Source: CANHEE01 sp043777755 (GTDB lineage Bacteria > Bacteroidota > Bacteroidia > Chitinophagales > Saprospiraceae). From it: a stretch of DNA of 6,120 nt. Made by a program: the position numbers and the translations under genes. This document shows positions 4,254 through 6,120 of this stretch, one piece after another (position 1 is the first letter of the stretch; each line of letters opens with the position of its first letter). A model generated the notes under the pieces. It was not told the DNA's origin. It saw only the letters and a list, made by a program, of their open reading frames with translations, and searched no databases. Location of the stretch: NCBI GenBank assembly GCA_043777755.1, contig JAYWHK010000315.1, forward strand, positions 1 to 6,120. The letters run 5' to 3'.

Positions 4254-6120
4254 TTAATTTCCTAAATAAATAAAATGGTTTAAGGAAACATACGTAGGGT
4301 CTACAGGTATGCTTATTGCCGTTGGTGACGAACTTCCTACATTCGGATTAGTGTAATTTACGGGATAAGTGTAATATGAAGGGAGACCTAAAAAACCACC
4401 ACCTTGCTCGATTTGCCCGTAAATGTTAGGTGTTTGAGGACTTGTATATGCTGCGACTTGCACAGTTGCATTGGGAAGTGCTAATAACGGAATGTTATTA
4501 GCTGTCAAAGTTGTTGTTCCAGTTTGCGACCCACCAAAAACGCCAACAGTGCCGTTGGCTGCCTTTGGATAACGATTTGCTGTGTTTGGAATAATTCCAG
4601 CAAATCCAAGCGTTGCCGCTGCGGCTTGTTGTGCGGCTGTTAAAGTGCTTATATTTCTACCGTCTAAACGCAACCAACCATTATGGTCAGCCGTTTGATA
4701 ACCATACTTTGTATCTCCAACTGTAACGGCTGCGATTGTAGCCCACGTTGCATCTCCAAACTGATTGCTTTGTAAATATTTTCCAGCTCCAGCGCTTGCG
4801 CTTTGTAATCTAAAGTCTGTACATTTCACAGCACCATTAACATCTAATTTAGAAGCTGGTGTGTTTTGTCCATTTCCAATGCCTACATTACCATTTGCGG
4901 CAACAAACAAATTTGTAACATTGTTTGTGCGAACAGCCAAAGGCTGATTATCTGTTGTTCCAATAAAATTATTAGTTGGATTCATTCCTGCGTTGCCAGT
5001 TGTTTTCCAAAAATCGCCACTAAAAGAAGTGGCTAATTCCGAAATTTCATGTCGCTGCAAAGTTCCATTGACATCGAAACTCGCAATGGACGTAGGATTT
5101 CCAGCATCATTTCGACTTGAACCATAATTCAAACTCGAAATTGATGTTCCCGAAATTGATAGATTAGCAAGTTCCTGACCTGTTGAGGTTGTTGTGAATA
5201 GCGCCATATCACCCGAACCAACAACAATATAGCTACCTCCGAAAGAGCCATTCGGCAGTTTTTCAATATAAATCGGCTTATTAGCTTTCAGCTGCGTTTC
5301 TTTATCGCTCGCAGCCAAACGTGTTATATTATTGGCAACATCGAATTTGATACCAACATTTTCACCATCACCGCCCGAAATTGGGTTCGCATCGTTTGTT
5401 AAAACCAATACGTCACGCTCAGGCGTTGCTGAATTTTGGACATTTTTCAAGACCAAAGCACCAGCCGTACCCATATCTAAGTTTCGTGTATTACTTACAG
5501 TACCACCCAAATTTATGACATTTGAATTTGTTACAGTAACGCCTTCACCACCTATTATATTGGCAAGACCGCCAGCACTTTGAGTAGCGTAACCTAATTT
5601 GCCAGCCGAATTTAATATAGTTAAAACCTTACCCGTATTATCAACGCCCATCACATCATGAAAATATATATTCGGAGAATCAAAACTTATTCGTTTTCCA
5701 ACATCTCTTGCTCTAAGTACTACGTTAGCGTTACTTTCGATACCCAAACCATCGTCGCTCCCTAAGAAATTAAATGCCGCCCAGTTGTTACCCATGCTAA
5801 ATTTATGAGAGTTACTTATTGTGAATTGATTGTTCGCAAGAAATAAATTCCTATTACCTGTTAAGGTCAAATCGTGTGTTCCTATGTTCTGAACCGAAGG
5901 AGGACTTACGTACCCAACTGTTCCAAACGGATTTAATATAGTTAAAATTTTCCCAGTATTGTTTTGACCAGTATTAAGATGTAAATTGCCTGAGATATTC
6001 GTATATCCAGCAGCTAAATTTATAGAGCCAGCCGATTGTAAATTCATTACATCGCCAGACGCAAAATTTAATTCTGACCCAGCATTAATTTCTGTAGTTT
6101 CTGCGCTTAAACCTAAGTTT
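4254..6120 (-). CDS. Phage tail-collar-type fibre protein, partial (5' end outside window)
   Basis: This is a surface-exposed, fibre-like protein. Numbering here is from the ATG at 6045-6047, but the frame stays open to 6120. The extra codons (TTEINAGSELNFASGDV before that Met) match the style of what follows, so this Met is probably internal. Residues 1-345 are low-complexity, Asn/Gly/Thr-rich, repetitive beta sequence with two NTGKxLTILN units (29-48 and 136-155). Residues 386-404 carry NGNVGIGNGQNTPASKLDVNG, common in Bacteroidota fibre proteins, then GKYLQSNQFGDATW. Residues about 448-597 resemble a tail collar domain: GWLRLDGRNIS for the usual GW.xCDGR, PNTANRYPKA for PDLRGRF, GTTTLTANNIPLLALPNATV, and the C-terminal IPVDPTYVSLNHFIYLG. 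Such domains sit at the host-contacting tip of tails or tail-like particles. The three small genes downstream are probably co-transcribed. A non-phage surface adhesin is the alternative. Confidence 0.8.
   Translation of the reverse strand, partial: NLGLSAETTEINAGSELNFASGDVMNLQSAGSINLAAGYTNISGNLHLNTGQNNTGKILTILNPFGTVGYVSPPSVQNIGTHDLTLTGNRNLFLANNQFTISNSHKFSMGNNWAAFNFLGSDDGLGIESNANVVLRARDVGKRISFDSPNIYFHDVMGVDNTGKVLTILNSAGKLGYATQSAGGLANIIGGEGVTVTNSNVINLGGTVSNTRNLDMGTAGALVLKNVQNSATPERDVLVLTNDANPISGGDGENVGIKFDVANNITRLAASDKETQLKANKPIYIEKLPNGSFGGSYIVVGSGDMALFTTTSTGQELANLSISGTSISSLNYGSSRNDAGNPTSIASFDVNGTLQRHEISELATSFSGDFWKTTGNAGMNPTNNFIGTTDNQPLAVRTNNVTNLFVAANGNVGIGNGQNTPASKLDVNGAVKCTDFRLQSASAGAGKYLQSNQFGDATWATIAAVTVGDTKYGYQTADHNGWLRLDGRNISTLTAAQQAAAATLGFAGIIPNTANRYPKAANGTVGVFGGSQTGTTTLTANNIPLLALPNATVQVAAYTSPQTPNIYGQIEQGGGFLGLPSYYTYPVNYTNPNVGSSSPTAISIPVDPTYVSLNHFIYLGN
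4737..4784 (-). repeat. Third, diverged GKxLxxNxxG unit of the fibre
   Basis: GKYLQSNQFGDATWAT (residues 422-437 from the internal Met) aligns with GKILTILNPFGTVGYVS and GKVLTILNSAGKLGYAT of the two clear units: GK-x-L, then N, two residues, and G. It directly precedes the collar domain and probably marks a recurring beta-turn joint between fibre modules. Similarity is only at protein level. Confidence 0.45.
5583..5642 (-). repeat. Fibre repeat unit B (DNTGKVLTILNSAGKLGYAT)
   Basis: Residues 136-155 match unit A (5904-5963) at most positions, exactly 107 codons (321 bases) away. The 16-base string tttaatatagttaaaa occurs at 5611-5626 here and at 5932-5947 in unit A, so part of the likeness is kept at DNA level. 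This indicates duplication or recombination between fibre modules. Confidence 0.75.
5904..5963 (-). repeat. Fibre repeat unit A (NNTGKILTILNPFGTVGYVS)
   Basis: Residues 29-48 are the more N-terminal copy of the NTGKxLTILN unit. The segment following unit A (Leu/Asn-rich, TLTGNRNLFLANNQFTISNS) differs from that after unit B, so the unit looks like a conserved joint between variable modules rather than part of a simple tandem repeat. More copies may lie beyond the right edge. Confidence 0.75.

Noticed and set aside
4765..5583. Two plus-strand ORFs (4765-4947 and 5332-5583) opposite the fibre
   Set aside because: Shadows of the fibre coding frame with no recognisable protein features.

Overview
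The window looks like an AT-rich Bacteroidota (Bacteroidetes) chromosome segment that carries a phage-type tail module. The evidence for this is the low GC content, the general lack of Shine-Dalgarno sites, and the families present. These are an OmpA-like protein with the N-terminal membrane anchor common in that phylum, a membrane-anchored protein with the GIGPK / NPxTWPxQAxxxxxGKWDEL C-terminal signature, and a fibre with 'GNVGIG..TPASKLDVNG' and 'GKxLxxxNxxG' motifs. The assignment rests on recognised sequence features; no search was run.

Layout. Bases 1-90 hold a near-perfect 18-bp inverted repeat enclosing two smaller hairpins. Bases 91-288 are a very AT-rich leader with a 9-bp palindrome. 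On the + strand follow an OmpA-domain protein (289-1146) and, 27 nt later, a membrane-anchored coiled-coil/helix-hairpin-helix protein (1174-2115), closed by a clear intrinsic terminator (2139-2165). After a gene-free stretch of about 90 nt, a terminator readable on both strands (2257-2296) closes a convergent minus-strand block. Read in its own direction, that block contains: a phage-tail-collar-type fibre whose 5' end lies beyond the right edge (4254-6120, partial); a possible 12-codon ORF; three small unrecognised genes (64, 123 and 131 aa); a terminator-like hairpin (3151-3192); and a D12-class DNA adenine methyltransferase (2314-3174) without a visible restriction partner.

How the genes may work together. 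The + strand pair is plausibly one envelope-associated operon. The minus block resembles the distal end of a prophage or tail-like particle operon: a host-contact fibre, small accessory genes, then a separately controlled methylase. No integrase, lysis gene or attachment site is visible, so 'prophage' is an inference.

The most unusual signals are three. The tetranucleotide GATC is completely absent from all 6120 bases, host-like and phage-like parts alike. The annotated methylase start codon lies in the loop of an apparent terminator hairpin. The compound inverted repeat at the left edge is unexplained.
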